A stretch of 64,000 nt of DNA from JAHJQZ01 sp963667595 (GTDB taxonomy: Bacteria > Pseudomonadota > Alphaproteobacteria > Rhizobiales > Devosiaceae). Below, in pieces: positions 16,712 to 25,487 of this stretch (positions within the stretch are counted from its first letter, which is position 1; the number at the start of each line of letters is the position of its first letter). The stretch spans positions 806,001-870,000 of the forward strand of contig CAXXWD010000001.1 in NCBI GenBank assembly GCA_963667595.2, in the 5' to 3' direction. The translations under genes and the position numbers were made by a program. The notes beneath the pieces are model-generated. The model did no database searches and was not told the DNA's origin. It saw only the letters and a program-made list of their open reading frames with translations.

Positions 16712-17166
16712 CACCTCCGCTCCCGAAACGGCACCATCGGGTCCGGCACCGGCGAGGACAGCGCGATCATGGTTTCGCTACGCCCGACAAAGCCCTCCGC
16801 CTTGAGGGCGGCCAGAAAACCCTCCACTTCGGCAAGGTCGCGAACCCTGATCTTGGTTACATAAGACCAAGCACCGGTGATGTGATGGCATTCGAGGATC
16901 GCGCCATGCGTCGCGGCGAAATCCCGAAACTGCGTCTCGTTCGCCTGTGGCGCCAGCACCAGGAAAACGAAGGCCAGAACCGGCAGACCGAGGGTTTCCG
17001 GATCGGCATCGATGGTAAACCGCCTGATGGCGCCATCGTTCGCGAGCCGCCTGATGCGTTCGTTGACGGCCGAGGCCGACAGCCCGACAGCCCCCCCGAT
17101 ATCGGTCAGGACCCGACGGGAATCTTCTGCAAGAAGATCGAGGATTTTGCGGTCGATGTCATCCAT
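16711..17166 (-). CDS. Lrp/AsnC-family transcriptional regulator
   Basis: A protein of 151 residues with an N-terminal helix-turn-helix (about 1-60, MDDIDRKILDLLAEDSRRV then GLSASAVNERIRRL) and a C-terminal RAM ligand-binding domain (about 65-145). Family members sense amino acids and often control a neighbouring exporter, as here with the coupled LysE-type gene. The Met at 17166 gives the canonical MDDID start and has AGGATA upstream; a 22-residue upstream extension would run through the operator-like palindrome at 17186-17208, so I reject it. Confidence 0.93.
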   Translation of the reverse strand: MDDIDRKILDLLAEDSRRVLTDIGGAVGLSASAVNERIRRLANDGAIRRFTIDADPETLGLPVLAFVFLVLAPQANETQFRDFAATHGAILECHHITGAWSYVTKIRVRDLAEVEGFLAALKAEGFVGRSETMIALSSPVPDPMVPFRERR

Positions 17167-17185
17167 AGCCGCAAAATATCCTGCG

Positions 17186-17208
17186 AAATGTATTTTTGCA
17201 ATACATTT
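17186..17208. promoter_or_regulatory. operator-like palindrome before the lrp-lysE pair
   Basis: A perfect 9-bp inverted repeat (AAATGTATT with AATACATTT) around a 5-base centre lies 20 bases upstream of the regulator start. Position and symmetry fit an autoregulatory binding site for an Lrp-type protein. Confidence 0.6.
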
Positions 17209-17310
17209 TGCGTAGTAGTGCTGTCGTGACACGTTTTAGGGGGGATTCGAAACACCGAAGCAGACGTGGCTTTCGCCACGTCTGCGCGAAGATGTGATGC
17301 GCTTGGGAGG

Positions 17311-18297
17311 CTAATCGATCGCGGCAGCGTTGAGTACGCCGTCGATTTCGACCATCACATTTTCGGAAAGCGGCCCTTTCTCGATGGCGCCGAGATTGTC
17401 CCTGACCTGCGCCTCGGTTTTGAAACCGGGCACGGGCAGCGCCACCGGCGATCTGGCCAGGATCCAGCCGAGCGCCCCCTGCGCCAGCGAGCGGCCGTCG
17501 CTCTGCAACAGATCGCGCAGGGTCCCGACCAGTTTCAGATAGGCGGCATCCGGCTGGCCATTTCTGAAAAAGCGCAGCCAGGGTGCGGGCTGGGCCCGTA
17601 TGTCGTCGCTTTTCAGCTTGTCGTCGGGCCTGAACTTGCCGGTCAAAAGCCCCATGGCCAACGGCAGTCGCGACAGGGAAACCAGATTGCGGCTTTCGCA
17701 CAGGTCCATGATGTCGCGTGCCGGCGTGAAGACGTTGAAATCGTTCTCGATCGCCACAAAACCCGGCCTATCGACGACGGCGCGCGCGGAGGCGATGAAA
17801 TCGGTGCTCCAGCCGAACGTGGCGATTTTTCCGTCCGCGCGAAGCGCTTCCAGTGTGTCGAAAACCGGCCCGGCCTCTTCGGCCGGATACTCGTTGATGT
17901 GAAACAGCAAAAGATCGATGACGTCGCGCCTGAGACGGCGACGGCTGTTGTCGACAGACTGGCGGATGCCTTCGGGCGTGACATCCGCCGGCCCCCAGGT
18001 CTTGGCCACCTCGTCAACTTCGTAACCGAACTTGGTGACGATCACCGCGTCCGTGTGGTGGGCGATTTCCTCGCCGATCAGCACCTCCGAATGCCCGGTG
18101 CCGTAATTTGCGGCCGTGTCGAACACGCGCGCGCCCAGTTCGTAACCGAGCCGCAACGCAGCCCGCGACTGCCTGTCGTCAACCGCACCGTAAGAAGTCG
18201 GCATCGCTCCCGAGGTCATCGGCCCGCCGATCGCCCAGCAGCCAAGCCCGATCCGCGGCACCTCTGCCCCGGTCCAAAGTCGCATTGTTGATGTCAT
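17311..18297 (-). CDS. aldo/keto reductase
   Basis: A soluble TIM-barrel oxidoreductase of 328 residues using NAD(P)H. The catalytic tetrad is visible: Asp in VFDTAANYG, Tyr in the same segment, Lys in VTKFGYE and His in LLLFHINE. It begins at the ATG at 18297, with GGAGACGGG upstream, and this ATG overlaps the stop of the small gene before it by four bases (ATGA). The substrate is unknown. Confidence 0.9.
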   Translation of the reverse strand: MTSTMRLWTGAEVPRIGLGCWAIGGPMTSGAMPTSYGAVDDRQSRAALRLGYELGARVFDTAANYGTGHSEVLIGEEIAHHTDAVIVTKFGYEVDEVAKTWGPADVTPEGIRQSVDNSRRRLRRDVIDLLLFHINEYPAEEAGPVFDTLEALRADGKIATFGWSTDFIASARAVVDRPGFVAIENDFNVFTPARDIMDLCESRNLVSLSRLPLAMGLLTGKFRPDDKLKSDDIRAQPAPWLRFFRNGQPDAAYLKLVGTLRDLLQSDGRSLAQGALGWILARSPVALPVPGFKTEAQVRDNLGAIEKGPLSENVMVEIDGVLNAAAID

Positions 18298-18473
18298 TTT
18301 TCCCGTCTCCCCGTCCAAAAACCGCGCTTGGTGATGTTGATCTCGTCCCAAGGCGTCCTGTTGACACCCATCCCGGCATCTTCTTTCAGGTGCGAATCAA
18401 GATGGGCCATGGCCCGTGCCGCACGCCAGCGCGCAAACAGCCGCTCGAAAGGTTCCAATATCCGGTTTGTCAT
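18294..18473 (-). CDS. small DUF1127-like protein
   Basis: A basic protein of 59 residues. The central segment (RWRAARAMAHLDSHLKEDAGM) resembles the DUF1127 motif RxRRxxxxLxxLDxxxLxDIG, a short domain common in alphaproteobacteria and linked in some species to RNA and phosphate or nitrogen regulation. It is coupled to the aldo/keto reductase through an ATGA overlap and diverges from a LysR gene. The C-terminal 20 residues are unlike the family, so the call is moderate. Confidence 0.55.
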   Translation of the reverse strand: MTNRILEPFERLFARWRAARAMAHLDSHLKEDAGMGVNRTPWDEINITKRGFWTGRREK

Positions 18474-18588
18474 GTTCAAACCCCATAATCCACTGTTGAA
18501 ACGAAGCTCGCTTCAATCCGGATGGGGATATCAGAAACAACTGATTTACCAGTAGACAAGAGGTGTCGATAGGTATTTCATTTTTGAA

Positions 18589-19419
18589 ATGGATATGAAC
18601 TGGGACGATCTCAGGCTGTTTCTCGATGTCGCGCGGCTCGGCGGGCTCAACGCTGCTGCCCGCGCGACCGGAGCCTCGCCCGCAACGCTCGGACGACGCG
18701 TGCTCGCCCTTGAAGCCGTTATCGGCGAACCGCTCTTTGTACGTTCGGCCAAGGGCTACCGGCTGACCGAAGCCGGCGAATCGCTACGCGATCGGGCCAG
18801 TGAGATCGAAACGGGGTTTTCCGCCCTCGCCGCCTGGCGCAAGGAACGGCACGGCGAACGCACCATCCGTCTATCGGCCGGACACTGGACAGCCTCCTAT
18901 CTGGCGCGCCACATCGACAGGCTCTGGCGGCCGGAAGACCGTTTTCGCATCGAATTCATCACGTCCAACGAAAAGCTCGACATCGGCCGGCGCCAGGCCG
19001 ACCTCGGTCTCAGGAACATGCGCCCCACCGAACAATGGCTGGCCGGTCGTCTGGTCGGGCAGACGACGTTCGCGCTTTACGCCGGCCGCAAGCTGGTGCT
19101 CGGCGTCGCCGCGGGCATGTTCGTGGGGCTGTCCGGCACGCTGATCACACCGTCGGCCCGCTGGCTCGAAACCCATCACGGCGACCGTGTCGGGATCAGA
19201 GGCAACGACGCCTCCTCCATCCTCGAACTTGTCGCCGCCGGCGCTGGATTGAGCGTTTTTCCCTGTTTTATCGGTGACAACGACCCACGACTGGTCCGCG
19301 TCGCCAGTATAATCGACGAGCTGACTTCGGAAACCTGGCTGGTCTCGCACCATGACGAGCGCCATGCGCCGCATGTGCGCACCCTGGCCAATCGCATCGC
19401 AGCCCTGATGAAAACGTAA
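18589..19419 (+). CDS. LysR-family transcriptional regulator
   Basis: A DNA-binding protein of 276 residues with an N-terminal LysR helix-turn-helix (about 5-64: WDDLRLFLDVARLGGLNAAARATGASPATLGRRVLALE in outline) and an effector domain (about 90-275). At 276 residues it is a little shorter than the usual 290-310. It diverges from the DUF1127/aldo-keto reductase pair across 115 bases, the usual arrangement for a LysR regulator of its neighbours. Confidence 0.88.
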   Translation: MDMNWDDLRLFLDVARLGGLNAAARATGASPATLGRRVLALEAVIGEPLFVRSAKGYRLTEAGESLRDRASEIETGFSALAAWRKERHGERTIRLSAGHWTASYLARHIDRLWRPEDRFRIEFITSNEKLDIGRRQADLGLRNMRPTEQWLAGRLVGQTTFALYAGRKLVLGVAAGMFVGLSGTLITPSARWLETHHGDRVGIRGNDASSILELVAAGAGLSVFPCFIGDNDPRLVRVASIIDELTSETWLVSHHDERHAPHVRTLANRIAALMKT

Positions 19420-19453
19420 GGTGGCTTTTCGCGGAGAAAACGGCAGCCGAAAC

Positions 19454-19819
19454 TCAGTTCGTCCAAAGCCCGCTGAACTTATTTTCGAGAATGTCGCGGT
19501 CGAAGGGCTTGAGCAGATACTCGTTCGCGCCGGCCTTCAGTGCCATGGCGATGTGGCCGATATCGTTCTCGGTGGTCAAAAACACCACCCGCGGCTTGTC
19601 GCCCCCGGCATAGGCCCTCAATTCCTTGAGAAATTCGAGGCCCGATTTCACCGGCATGTTCCAGTCGAGCAGGATGGCGTCCGGCATTTCCATCCGGCAC
19701 TTTTCCATCGCTTCCTCGCCGTCCTCGGCCTCGTCGATGACGAAATCCATGTCCTCGAGAATACGCCGCGCGACTTTGCGCACCACGCTCGAATCATCGA
19801 CCAGAAGGCAGGATCTCAT
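19454..19819 (-). CDS. CheY-like single-domain response regulator
   Basis: A receiver domain alone, 121 residues, with the acidic pair D8/D9, phospho-acceptor Asp52 (LLDWNMP), Thr82-Thr83 and Lys104 (YLLKPF). It has no output domain, so it acts by protein contact. It lies downstream of chpT on the same strand, 209 bases away, a neighbourhood seen in other Rhizobiales, so it may take part in the CckA-ChpT relay. It does not look like CpdR, and a role in chemotaxis cannot be excluded. Confidence 0.85.
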   Translation of the reverse strand: MRSCLLVDDSSVVRKVARRILEDMDFVIDEAEDGEEAMEKCRMEMPDAILLDWNMPVKSGLEFLKELRAYAGGDKPRVVFLTTENDIGHIAMALKAGANEYLLKPFDRDILENKFSGLWTN

Positions 19820-20028
19820 CGCAATTGCTCCGCGTCAGTCATGTGCCATGCCGCAAGCGCGACAAACAGATGGGCTTAAGCGGCGTGCATTCAAGCCGAC
19901 TGGCTTCGCCGCTCTGTCCTTTTTGGGTCGCATCGCCATGTGCAAAAAAACCGGCATCCACGCACGATGCTCCAAGCCAACACTATCGGCGAAAAATCCG
20001 TAGGATTCGTTAGCGTCCGGATATCCGG

Positions 20029-20688
20029 TTACGACGCCGGGATGGCCTTGATTTCGAAGGTGTCGCCATCGACGCTGGCCGTCACCGCCATGCCGCTCAT
20101 GCGGGCCAGAAGTCCGGTATAGAACGGCTGGATGTTGCGCGCCTCGACGCCGCCCTCGGGTGTGCCGGCAAGCAGTTCGACCACGCCTTGCGGCATGAAG
20201 GTGCGCTGCTTCTTTTCGGGATCGCTGACCGCGATGATCTCGATCTCCTCGGCACCGGCCTCCCCGTTGAGACTGACTGTAATCATGCCGCCGCGCGGAA
20301 CCGCCGTCAGGGCGATCAGCAGCATGTTCATCATCAGTTTGGCCTTGTTCTTGGGCAGAAAGACCGGCGTGATCGTCCAGTCGAGATCGGGCTTTTCGAT
20401 CTCGAACATGATACGCGCTACCTTCTCGCACTCGCGCGTATCGAATTCGGTGCCGGCGGTCGAAGACGCGCCGAAGGCGAGACGCGCATATTCGAGCCGC
20501 GCCAGAGCCTGCTTGGCGGCATTGGAAACCATCTGCCGGGCAAGATCCGCCATATCGGCCTGCCCCGGATCCTCAAGGGACTGCAGCCCGTTATTAATGG
20601 CGCCGACGGGATTGATGAGGTCGTGGCACACACGAGAACACATCATCGCCGCAAGGTCGTTGGCCTGCAATTCTATTGGATCGCCCAT
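20029..20688 (-). CDS. chpT: histidine phosphotransferase ChpT
   Basis: A cytoplasmic protein of 219 residues whose N-terminus carries CSRVCHDLINPVGAINNGL, the dimerisation and phospho-transfer helix of ChpT, with His22 as the phosphorylated residue. A degenerate ATPase-like domain (about 90-215) follows. In Caulobacter and Brucella ChpT moves phosphate from the kinase CckA to CtrA and CpdR. The CtrA in this window is encoded 14 kb away, so relay donor and target are close. cckA itself is not in the window. Confidence 0.93.
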   Translation of the reverse strand: MGDPIELQANDLAAMMCSRVCHDLINPVGAINNGLQSLEDPGQADMADLARQMVSNAAKQALARLEYARLAFGASSTAGTEFDTRECEKVARIMFEIEKPDLDWTITPVFLPKNKAKLMMNMLLIALTAVPRGGMITVSLNGEAGAEEIEIIAVSDPEKKQRTFMPQGVVELLAGTPEGGVEARNIQPFYTGLLARMSGMAVTASVDGDTFEIKAIPAS

Positions 20689-20868
20689 GGTCTTGTCCCG
20701 GTATGCTCATCGGAATCAGTTTCGCGCGGGACGATAGCAATCCATCACGCCCGGCGTAACCGCAAAATACCGCAAACCGGGCTTTGCCAACGGGAATCCG
20801 CCAAGGGGAAACACCAAGAAACACTTGCTTGGCGTTCTGGTTTCCCAAACGGAAGTGGCCATGCCGCG

Positions 20869-21378
20869 TCAGGGCCCGATATCGATGCCGAGCGTCGACC
20901 AGTTTTCCTGCGCCTTCTGATAGGCGCTGCGCGGCGACAACAGAAAGGCTTCCTTGTTGCCGCTGGAGTAGAACAGAAACAGCCGTCCGGCCAGAACCGT
21001 ATAAATGCGCGGATTGCCGTTTGACAGATATCCGCGGGCCAGACTCATCGTGGCATAGCCTCCGAAAACCGGCACATAGGCCTCCGGAGATCTGATGAAG
21101 ACATCGCGATTGGCCGCCGTGGCAAAATACCAAGGCACGCCCGCCCAGTAATACTCGAACTCCGGACGGCCCGCCAAAGGCGTCGGCTCGATGAAATAAG
21201 AAACCGGATCATAGCCTTCAAGCGCCGTTCCGGATAGCGGATCGATGGCATAGGTCGAATCGAGACTGGACGTTGTCGCCCAGGCCGGCAGACCCAACAA
21301 AAAAACCAGCAAAACGGCACACGCTGCCGCTGCTTGACGCGCCACCCTCGGCAAGAGGGTTAATCTTTCTTTACCCAT
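20869..21378 (-). CDS. exported YHS-domain protein
   Basis: A protein of 169 residues with a signal peptide (about 1-34, ending AWA) and a YHS-like domain marked by the segment ALEGYDPVSYF and the later YYWAGVPWYFATAANRDVF in which a film of metal-binding or heme-like YHS proteins is recognisable. Proteins of this type are found in the periplasm of many alphaproteobacteria, with no settled function. It diverges from eipA; a CtrA-like box sits at its 5' end. Confidence 0.7.
   Translation of the reverse strand: MGKERLTLLPRVARQAAAACAVLLVFLLGLPAWATTSSLDSTYAIDPLSGTALEGYDPVSYFIEPTPLAGRPEFEYYWAGVPWYFATAANRDVFIRSPEAYVPVFGGYATMSLARGYLSNGNPRIYTVLAGRLFLFYSSGNKEAFLLSPRSAYQKAQENWSTLGIDIGP
21360..21374 (+). 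promoter_or_regulatory. candidate CtrA box between the YHS gene and eipA
   Basis: TTAA-N7-TTAC, one mismatch from consensus, lies about 165 bases upstream of eipA and overlaps the first codons of the divergent YHS gene. EipA is part of the CtrA regulon in Brucella according to published work as I recall it, which makes the match more interesting. Confidence 0.42.
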
Positions 21379-21536
21379 TTACCGCAAAATCCCGTCATCA
21401 TGGGTCAGATGCGTTCTTGCCGTCCTCGGTGCCACATTATCCGCCCAATGGTATGACCTTGGTAAACGGCGCCGGCTTCTGCACGATGTGGCCCCAAAGG
21501 CTGCAACAGAATCCCGGCCCTTCATGGAGGCCCGAC

Positions 21537-22133
21537 ATGGTCCGCAAGTTTTCCCTTCTGTTCGTCGCGCTGTCCAGCCTCGTCGCCACGCTCCTTGCCG
21601 GCCCCGCGATGGCCCAAACCAGCGCCCCACCCCCGACCGGATCGCTTTCCGACACCTATTCGTCCAACGAACTGGTCGAGAAGGGATCGGAATTCTTCGG
21701 TTCGGTGGCCCAGGGTCTGGCCTCGCTGGTCGAACGGGCGGTGTCGAGCTACGGCCTGCCCAACGCCTATATTCTCGGCCAGGAAGGCTCCGGCGCCGTT
21801 TTTGCCGGTGCCCGCTATGGCGAAGGCATGATGTACACGCGTAATGCCGGCGAGCGTAACGTCTACTGGCAGGGCCCCTCGCTCGGGTTCGATGTCGGCG
21901 GCGATGGTTCGCGCGTCATGATGCTGGTCTACAACCTGCCCACGGTCGATGCCATTTTCGGTCGCTATCCCGGCATCGACGGATCGGCCTATGTCGTGGG
22001 CGGCCTCGGCATGACCGCCATGAAATATGGCGACATCTATATCGTGCCGATCCGGTCCGGCGTCGGCGCCCGTCTCGGCATCAACGTCAACTATCTGAAA
22101 TTCACCCAGTCGCCGACCTGGAACCCGTTCTGA
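21537..22133 (+). CDS. eipA: DUF1134 periplasmic protein, EipA homologue
   Basis: A protein of 198 residues: signal peptide (about 1-24, ending AMA) followed by one DUF1134 domain with the SGAVFAGARYGEGMM and QGPSLGFDVGGDGSR segments typical of the family. In Brucella EipA supports envelope integrity and lies in the periplasm as a small beta-barrel. The ATG at 21537 has ATGGAGG directly upstream; in-frame codons further upstream would destroy the signal peptide. A near-consensus CtrA box lies in the divergent promoter region. Confidence 0.9.
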   Translation: MVRKFSLLFVALSSLVATLLAGPAMAQTSAPPPTGSLSDTYSSNELVEKGSEFFGSVAQGLASLVERAVSSYGLPNAYILGQEGSGAVFAGARYGEGMMYTRNAGERNVYWQGPSLGFDVGGDGSRVMMLVYNLPTVDAIFGRYPGIDGSAYVVGGLGMTAMKYGDIYIVPIRSGVGARLGINVNYLKFTQSPTWNPF

Positions 22134-22168
22134 TCCCGATCGCATTTGCGGTCGCCCTTGGCGCCCGC

Positions 22169-22233
22169 CCTCGCGTTCGACGCTCAAATTGCGCCACCGG
22201 CGCAATTTGCCCCTTGCGGGTCGCGTCTCACCC
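22169..22233. repeat. 65-bp palindromic intergenic repeat, copy 1
   Basis: Starts CCTCGCGTTCGA and contains a perfect palindrome, AAATTGCGCC and GGCGCAATTT around ACC (22186-22208), then ends GCGGGTCGCGTCTCACCC. A diverged copy lies at 60508-60570. This copy overlaps the last codons of trkH. Confidence 0.75.
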
Positions 22234-23679
22234 ACGCCAGAAGGTTGGGGTGATCAGCACCAGTACGGTCATGACTTCGAGACGGCCGAGAAGCATCAGG
22301 ATGGTCATGATCCATTTGGCCATGTCGGGAAGCGTGGCGTAATTGCCGACCGGACCGATAAGATTGCTCGTGCCCGGGCCGACATTGGCGAGGCTGGCGA
22401 TCGTCCCCGACGCCGCCGAGGTGAAATCGAGCCCGGTCGCCGCCAGAGCCGCCGTGCCGATGACGAAGGCGGCGAGATAGGCGGACAGAAACAGGCCGAC
22501 CGACCGGACTGCCGAATCCGGCAATTGCTTGCCGAGATACTTAAGCGTCGTCACACCGCGCGGGAACACCAGTTCCCGCAACGATTGCTGCAACCCCTTG
22601 CCCAGAAGAATGAGCCGGAAGGTCTTGGCGCCGCCGGCAGTCGATCCCGTGCAGCCGCCGAAAAAGGAAATGGCGAAGAAAAGCCCGACGGCGAACGGCC
22701 CCCACGACACATAGTCGGTCGCGGCGAACCCGGTGGTCGTGATGATCGAAACCACGCTGAACAGGGCGTCGAGCAACACCCGTGGCGCCGATCCGGCGTC
22801 GGCGCCGCGTCCGGCGAGAAAGGCCAGCGCCGTGAACCCTGCCACCAGAGCCATGAGCACCGGAATCTGCGGATCGTAGAGCAGTTTCAAATCGCGCGCG
22901 GCAAGCGCCCGCAAAATGGCGAAGAACGGCATGGCCCCGGCCAGCATGAAAACGACCGCCACCAGATGCACGGCGCTGCCATAGCCGATCATCGAGGTGT
23001 CGTGGGTCGAAAACCCGCCCGTCGAGATCGTCGCCATGGCATGGGCCAGGGCATCGAACCGCGACATGCCGGCCAGATGATAAAACAGCGTGCAGGCCAG
23101 GGTCAGAACGACATAGACCAAAAGAATGTCGATGACGAATTGCGAGAAACGCGCTTCCGGCCGATCCTCCTGAACCGAGGATTCCATGCGGAAGACCTGC
23201 ATGCCGCCGATCCTGAGGAACGGCATGATCAACAGGCTCATGGCGATGATGCCGATGCCACCGATCCAGTGCAGAAGCGAACGCCACAAAAGAATGCCGC
23301 GCGGCATGTGATCGAGCCCGCTGAGGATGGTCGCGCCTGTCGTGGTCAGGCCCGAAACGCTTTCGAAGAAGGCATCGGTGAATCCCAGATGCAGTTCCGA
23401 CAGCATGAAGGGCAGACTGGCGCCCAAAGAGATGCTTATCCAGAGCGCGTTAACCAGAAGAAAACCCATACGACGGCTGAATGGCGCCGGCCGGCCCATG
23501 GTGGTCAGCACAAGCATCAGCGAAAGGAATCCGATGATCAGCATCGAGATGAGGAACGCCTGCCAGTCTGGATTGCCATCGATCAGATCGATGGTCATGG
23601 GAGCCAGCATGGCAGCTGACAGGTTGAGCCCGGCAAGACCGCACGCATAGACGACGAAACTGGATTGTAGCGGAAGCAC
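22228..23679 (-). CDS. trkH: TrkH-family potassium uptake channel
   Basis: An integral membrane protein of 483 residues, the size of E. coli TrkH, with four pore-loop repeats; the filters appear as TTTGATI, ISTGGFST, TTTGFAATD and NVGPGTSN. It conducts K+ inward, normally with a TrkA-type NAD-binding partner, which is not encoded next to it. The start is uncertain: the frame opens at a GTG at 23721, but the GTG at 23679 begins MLPLQSS and gives a more usual N-terminus, with AAAGG 12 bases upstream. The stop lies inside an intergenic-type repeat. Confidence 0.92.
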   Translation of the reverse strand: MLPLQSSFVVYACGLAGLNLSAAMLAPMTIDLIDGNPDWQAFLISMLIIGFLSLMLVLTTMGRPAPFSRRMGFLLVNALWISISLGASLPFMLSELHLGFTDAFFESVSGLTTTGATILSGLDHMPRGILLWRSLLHWIGGIGIIAMSLLIMPFLRIGGMQVFRMESSVQEDRPEARFSQFVIDILLVYVVLTLACTLFYHLAGMSRFDALAHAMATISTGGFSTHDTSMIGYGSAVHLVAVVFMLAGAMPFFAILRALAARDLKLLYDPQIPVLMALVAGFTALAFLAGRGADAGSAPRVLLDALFSVVSIITTTGFAATDYVSWGPFAVGLFFAISFFGGCTGSTAGGAKTFRLILLGKGLQQSLRELVFPRGVTTLKYLGKQLPDSAVRSVGLFLSAYLAAFVIGTAALAATGLDFTSAASGTIASLANVGPGTSNLIGPVGNYATLPDMAKWIMTILMLLGRLEVMTVLVLITPTFWRG

Positions 23680-23901
23680 TGTGATGTCCAGCCTTTGGAA
23701 AACGCACGGGGCTTTTAGCACGCGTGTCGCCGGTTTTCGAGCCGCCCCTCACCCTGAAACCACGACCACTTGCCCAAATTGACTTTCCGGTAAGGTTAAT
23801 TCCCGGTAAACATGGCAGTTGGTCTACCGCTCTGCCATCCTTGCCGGGCAAAATGGCAAAGCTCGTCCGCCACCGCCTCGAAAACGCGGCGAGGAGGAAA
23901 C

Positions 23902-25035
23902 ATGCTGATCGAATCCATTATGTATTTCGCTCTGGGCTTCCTTGCAGCCGGGCTGCTTGCGCTGATGATTTTGCCCGCGGTCTGGAAACGCGCGGTCCGG
24001 TTGACCCGGATGCGCATCGAGGCGGCGACCCCCATCACCATGGCGGAATTCCGTGCTGACAAGGATCAGTTGCGCGCCGAGTTCGCCCTGTCGACGCGCC
24101 GGCTGGAGCGCAATGTCGAAGCCTTGCGGGCGCGGCTGGCCGAACAGGTGGTCGATGTCAACCGCCGCAAGTCGGAACTGGCCCAGGCCAAGTCGGAACG
24201 CGATGAGAAACTGACCATTATCGGCGAGCTCGAAGAACGCGAAACCGAGCTGAGGACACGCGTTCTCGAACTTGAAAAACATGCGGCCGATCTGGCCCAG
24301 CGCCTGAGGATGCGCGATCGCGACTATGCCGACCTGTCCGATCAGCTCGAAGCGGTAAGCGGCCAGGATGGTCTTTTGACCAATATGCCCGATGTCGACC
24401 AGCTCTATGCCGACCTGACGGCGGAACGCGAACGCGCCAGCTTTTTCGAGGCGCAGGCCCGTCATCTTCTGTCGCGGCTGGAAAGCGCCGAGAACGATTC
24501 TTCGATCGCCGCCCGCGCCGTTGCCGAACTCAGAGCGGCACTCAACCGCCGCAATGACGAGTCCGACCAGTCCAGCCTCGCCCTGACCGAGGCCGAAGCC
24601 CGCATCGCCAATGCCGAAAACCGGCTGAACGCATTGCTGAGCGAAACCGAGCAATCGCTCAACAGCGAAGACGATCGGCGCGCCCAGCTCCTGGCGGAAA
24701 AACTCTCGCTCGAAGAAGAACTGGAAAGTCTTAAAAACAAAGTTCGCGAAGTGGAAGTCGCCGTTCTCGACGACTGGGAACAGGAACGCGTCGACCAGTC
24801 CCATCTCAGGGAACAGCTCAACGACATCGCGTCCGAAGTCAGCCGACTGGTCTATGCCGTGGACGGCGACACGGCGCCGAACGAGGACGAAAGCCTGTTC
24901 GACAAGGTGCGCAAATTCGCCGACGACGATTTCGAGCCCCCCAAGATTACCCCGCCCACCAGCGCCGGCACTGTCCGTCGCGGCTCCCTGTCCGACCGCA
25001 TGGCGGCCTTGCGGGAAATCCAGGCGCGCCAGTAA
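23902..25035 (+). CDS. membrane-anchored long coiled-coil protein
   Basis: A protein of 377 residues with one N-terminal membrane helix (about 8-28) and then an almost continuous coiled coil (about 45-325) rich in Glu, Arg, Leu and Ala, ending in a short disordered tail. GAGGAGG precedes the ATG at 23902. I recognise no named family, though similar proteins occur near rluA-type genes in Hyphomicrobiales. The topology suggests a cytoplasmic rod tethered to the inner membrane, perhaps a structural or polarity role; this is inference only. Confidence 0.75.
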   Translation: MLIESIMYFALGFLAAGLLALMILPAVWKRAVRLTRMRIEAATPITMAEFRADKDQLRAEFALSTRRLERNVEALRARLAEQVVDVNRRKSELAQAKSERDEKLTIIGELEERETELRTRVLELEKHAADLAQRLRMRDRDYADLSDQLEAVSGQDGLLTNMPDVDQLYADLTAERERASFFEAQARHLLSRLESAENDSSIAARAVAELRAALNRRNDESDQSSLALTEAEARIANAENRLNALLSETEQSLNSEDDRRAQLLAEKLSLEEELESLKNKVREVEVAVLDDWEQERVDQSHLREQLNDIASEVSRLVYAVDGDTAPNEDESLFDKVRKFADDDFEPPKITPPTSAGTVRRGSLSDRMAALREIQARQ

Positions 25036-25136
25036 CGCGCAGCCGGAAGGGTATTTGCTCGGTTTTCGGCTCTCTTTTTTCTGGTGATCACATCGGTTTT
25101 TTTGCGAAAACCGGTGCTCCCTTTTCGCCCGATGTT

Positions 25137-25487
25137 TTAATCGCTGACGATCTCGAACTGACCGATGATGTCGCCAGTCCGCGCATCGAGAAGGCGCACG
25201 AACGTCTTGCCCCCGTTCCGGTAGGCCAGCGTCACCGCTCCGTTTTCGGACGAAACCGAAACCACCGATGAGCCGGCCGGCAAGGTGACCGTTTCAAGTG
25301 CGATACGATCCTGAGAACCGCTGTCGTTCATCGTGCGATAGACAAGCGCACCGACAACGGCGATAAGGCCGACCAGAAGCACCGCGATCGAAACGCCGAA
25401 CGAACGCCGGGCCCGGGCGATGACCGCAGCGGCCTCGGGCGTCATTTCGGAATCTGGCGGTGGTGTTTGCGGATCGGATTGCGGCAT
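25137..25487 (-). CDS. small membrane-anchored protein (DUF6476-like)
   Basis: A protein of 116 residues: a Pro-rich N-terminal segment, a helix at about 32-54 (FGVSIAVLLVGLIAVVGALVY) and an extracytoplasmic domain with a short beta pattern. It resembles a family found beside RluA-type pseudouridine synthases in alphaproteobacteria. The ATG at 25487 overlaps, on the opposite strand, the ATG of the next gene: both start codons share the same CATG. Function unknown. Confidence 0.65.
   Translation of the reverse strand: MPQSDPQTPPPDSEMTPEAAAVIARARRSFGVSIAVLLVGLIAVVGALVYRTMNDSGSQDRIALETVTLPAGSSVVSVSSENGAVTLAYRNGGKTFVRLLDARTGDIIGQFEIVSD

Noticed and set aside
22189..23619. 476-residue plus-strand frame opposite trkH
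   Set aside because: Shadow frame of trkH, very rich in Arg, Gln and His, with no family.
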